A stretch of DNA of 6,105 bases, from assembly GCA_937934385.1 (NCBI GenBank), contig CALGZV010000014.1, forward strand, positions 1-6,105. The letters are read 5' to 3'. Position numbers and translations under genes: made by a program. The notes under the pieces were generated by a model. That model made no database searches and had not been told where the DNA came from. It saw nothing but the letters and a program-made list of their open reading frames with translations. Source of the DNA: an uncultured Clostridia bacterium (GTDB lineage: Bacteria; Bacillota; Clostridia; Oscillospirales; CAG-272). This document shows positions 6,091 through 6,105 of this stretch, piece after piece. The stretch's first letter is position 1; the number at the start of each line of letters is the position of its first letter.

Positions 6091-6105
6091 AAAGGAACAG
6101 GTGAT
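6091..6105 (+). promoter_or_regulatory. Ribosome binding site of a following gene cut by the window edge
   Basis: AAAGGA (6091-6095 plus the last A of the stop codon) begins where the glycoside hydrolase ends. The window closes with ACAGGTGAT. If the next base is G, an ATG would start at 6104 with a 7-base gap from AAAGGA. A GTG at 6101 is possible but close. The tight spacing and absence of a terminator indicate that the next gene is co-transcribed. Confidence 0.6.

Overview
The window looks like chromosomal DNA of a spore-forming or spore-derived Firmicute of class Clostridia, plausibly a gut Oscillospiraceae/Ruminococcaceae-type bacterium. The evidence is a SleC-like spore-cortex-lysis protein (SpoIID fold plus peptidoglycan-binding repeats), strong purine-rich ribosome binding sites, a roughly balanced base composition, and a large intracellular glycoside-hydrolase-like protein of a type common in gut Clostridia. 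The taxonomic placement is inference; no rRNA or marker gene is present.

Layout. (1) 1-299, plus strand: the 3' end of an Amidohydro_2-type metal-dependent hydrolase, closed by a hairpin at 316-347 that can terminate transcription from both sides. (2) 364-2788, minus strand: a three-gene operon read right to left. First is a 144-residue protein resembling the N-terminal (pre-pro) region of SleC (2354-2788). Second is a SpoIID-like domain with three peptidoglycan-binding repeats (897-2327). Third is a small protein with two peptidoglycan-binding repeats (535-894), whose second repeat is cut by an in-frame TAA and continues in the same frame to 364. (3) 2789-3144: a divergent intergenic region. 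On the minus strand it has a sequence that fits the sigma-K consensus exactly (it can also be read as sigma-A). On the plus strand it has a sigma-A-like promoter. It also holds an imperfect dyad and what looks like the tail of a decayed small gene. (4) 3145-6090, plus strand: a complete 981-residue multidomain putative glycoside hydrolase with no signal peptide. A ribosome binding site follows it immediately, so another gene probably starts at the right edge.

How it fits together. The minus-strand operon looks like a cortex-lytic SleC enzyme dismantled into separate polypeptides: pro-domain-like protein, catalytic protein with wall-binding repeats, and accessory wall-binding protein. The possible sigma-K promoter would place it in the mother cell late in sporulation. 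Two lesions occur in this operon: the in-frame stop in the third gene and a probable one-base frameshift at the 3' end of the second. Either the operon is decaying or the assembly carries errors. The glycoside hydrolase is a separate, divergently transcribed function, probably the first or an early gene of a carbohydrate-use operon. I see no RNA gene, CRISPR array, insertion sequence or prophage feature.
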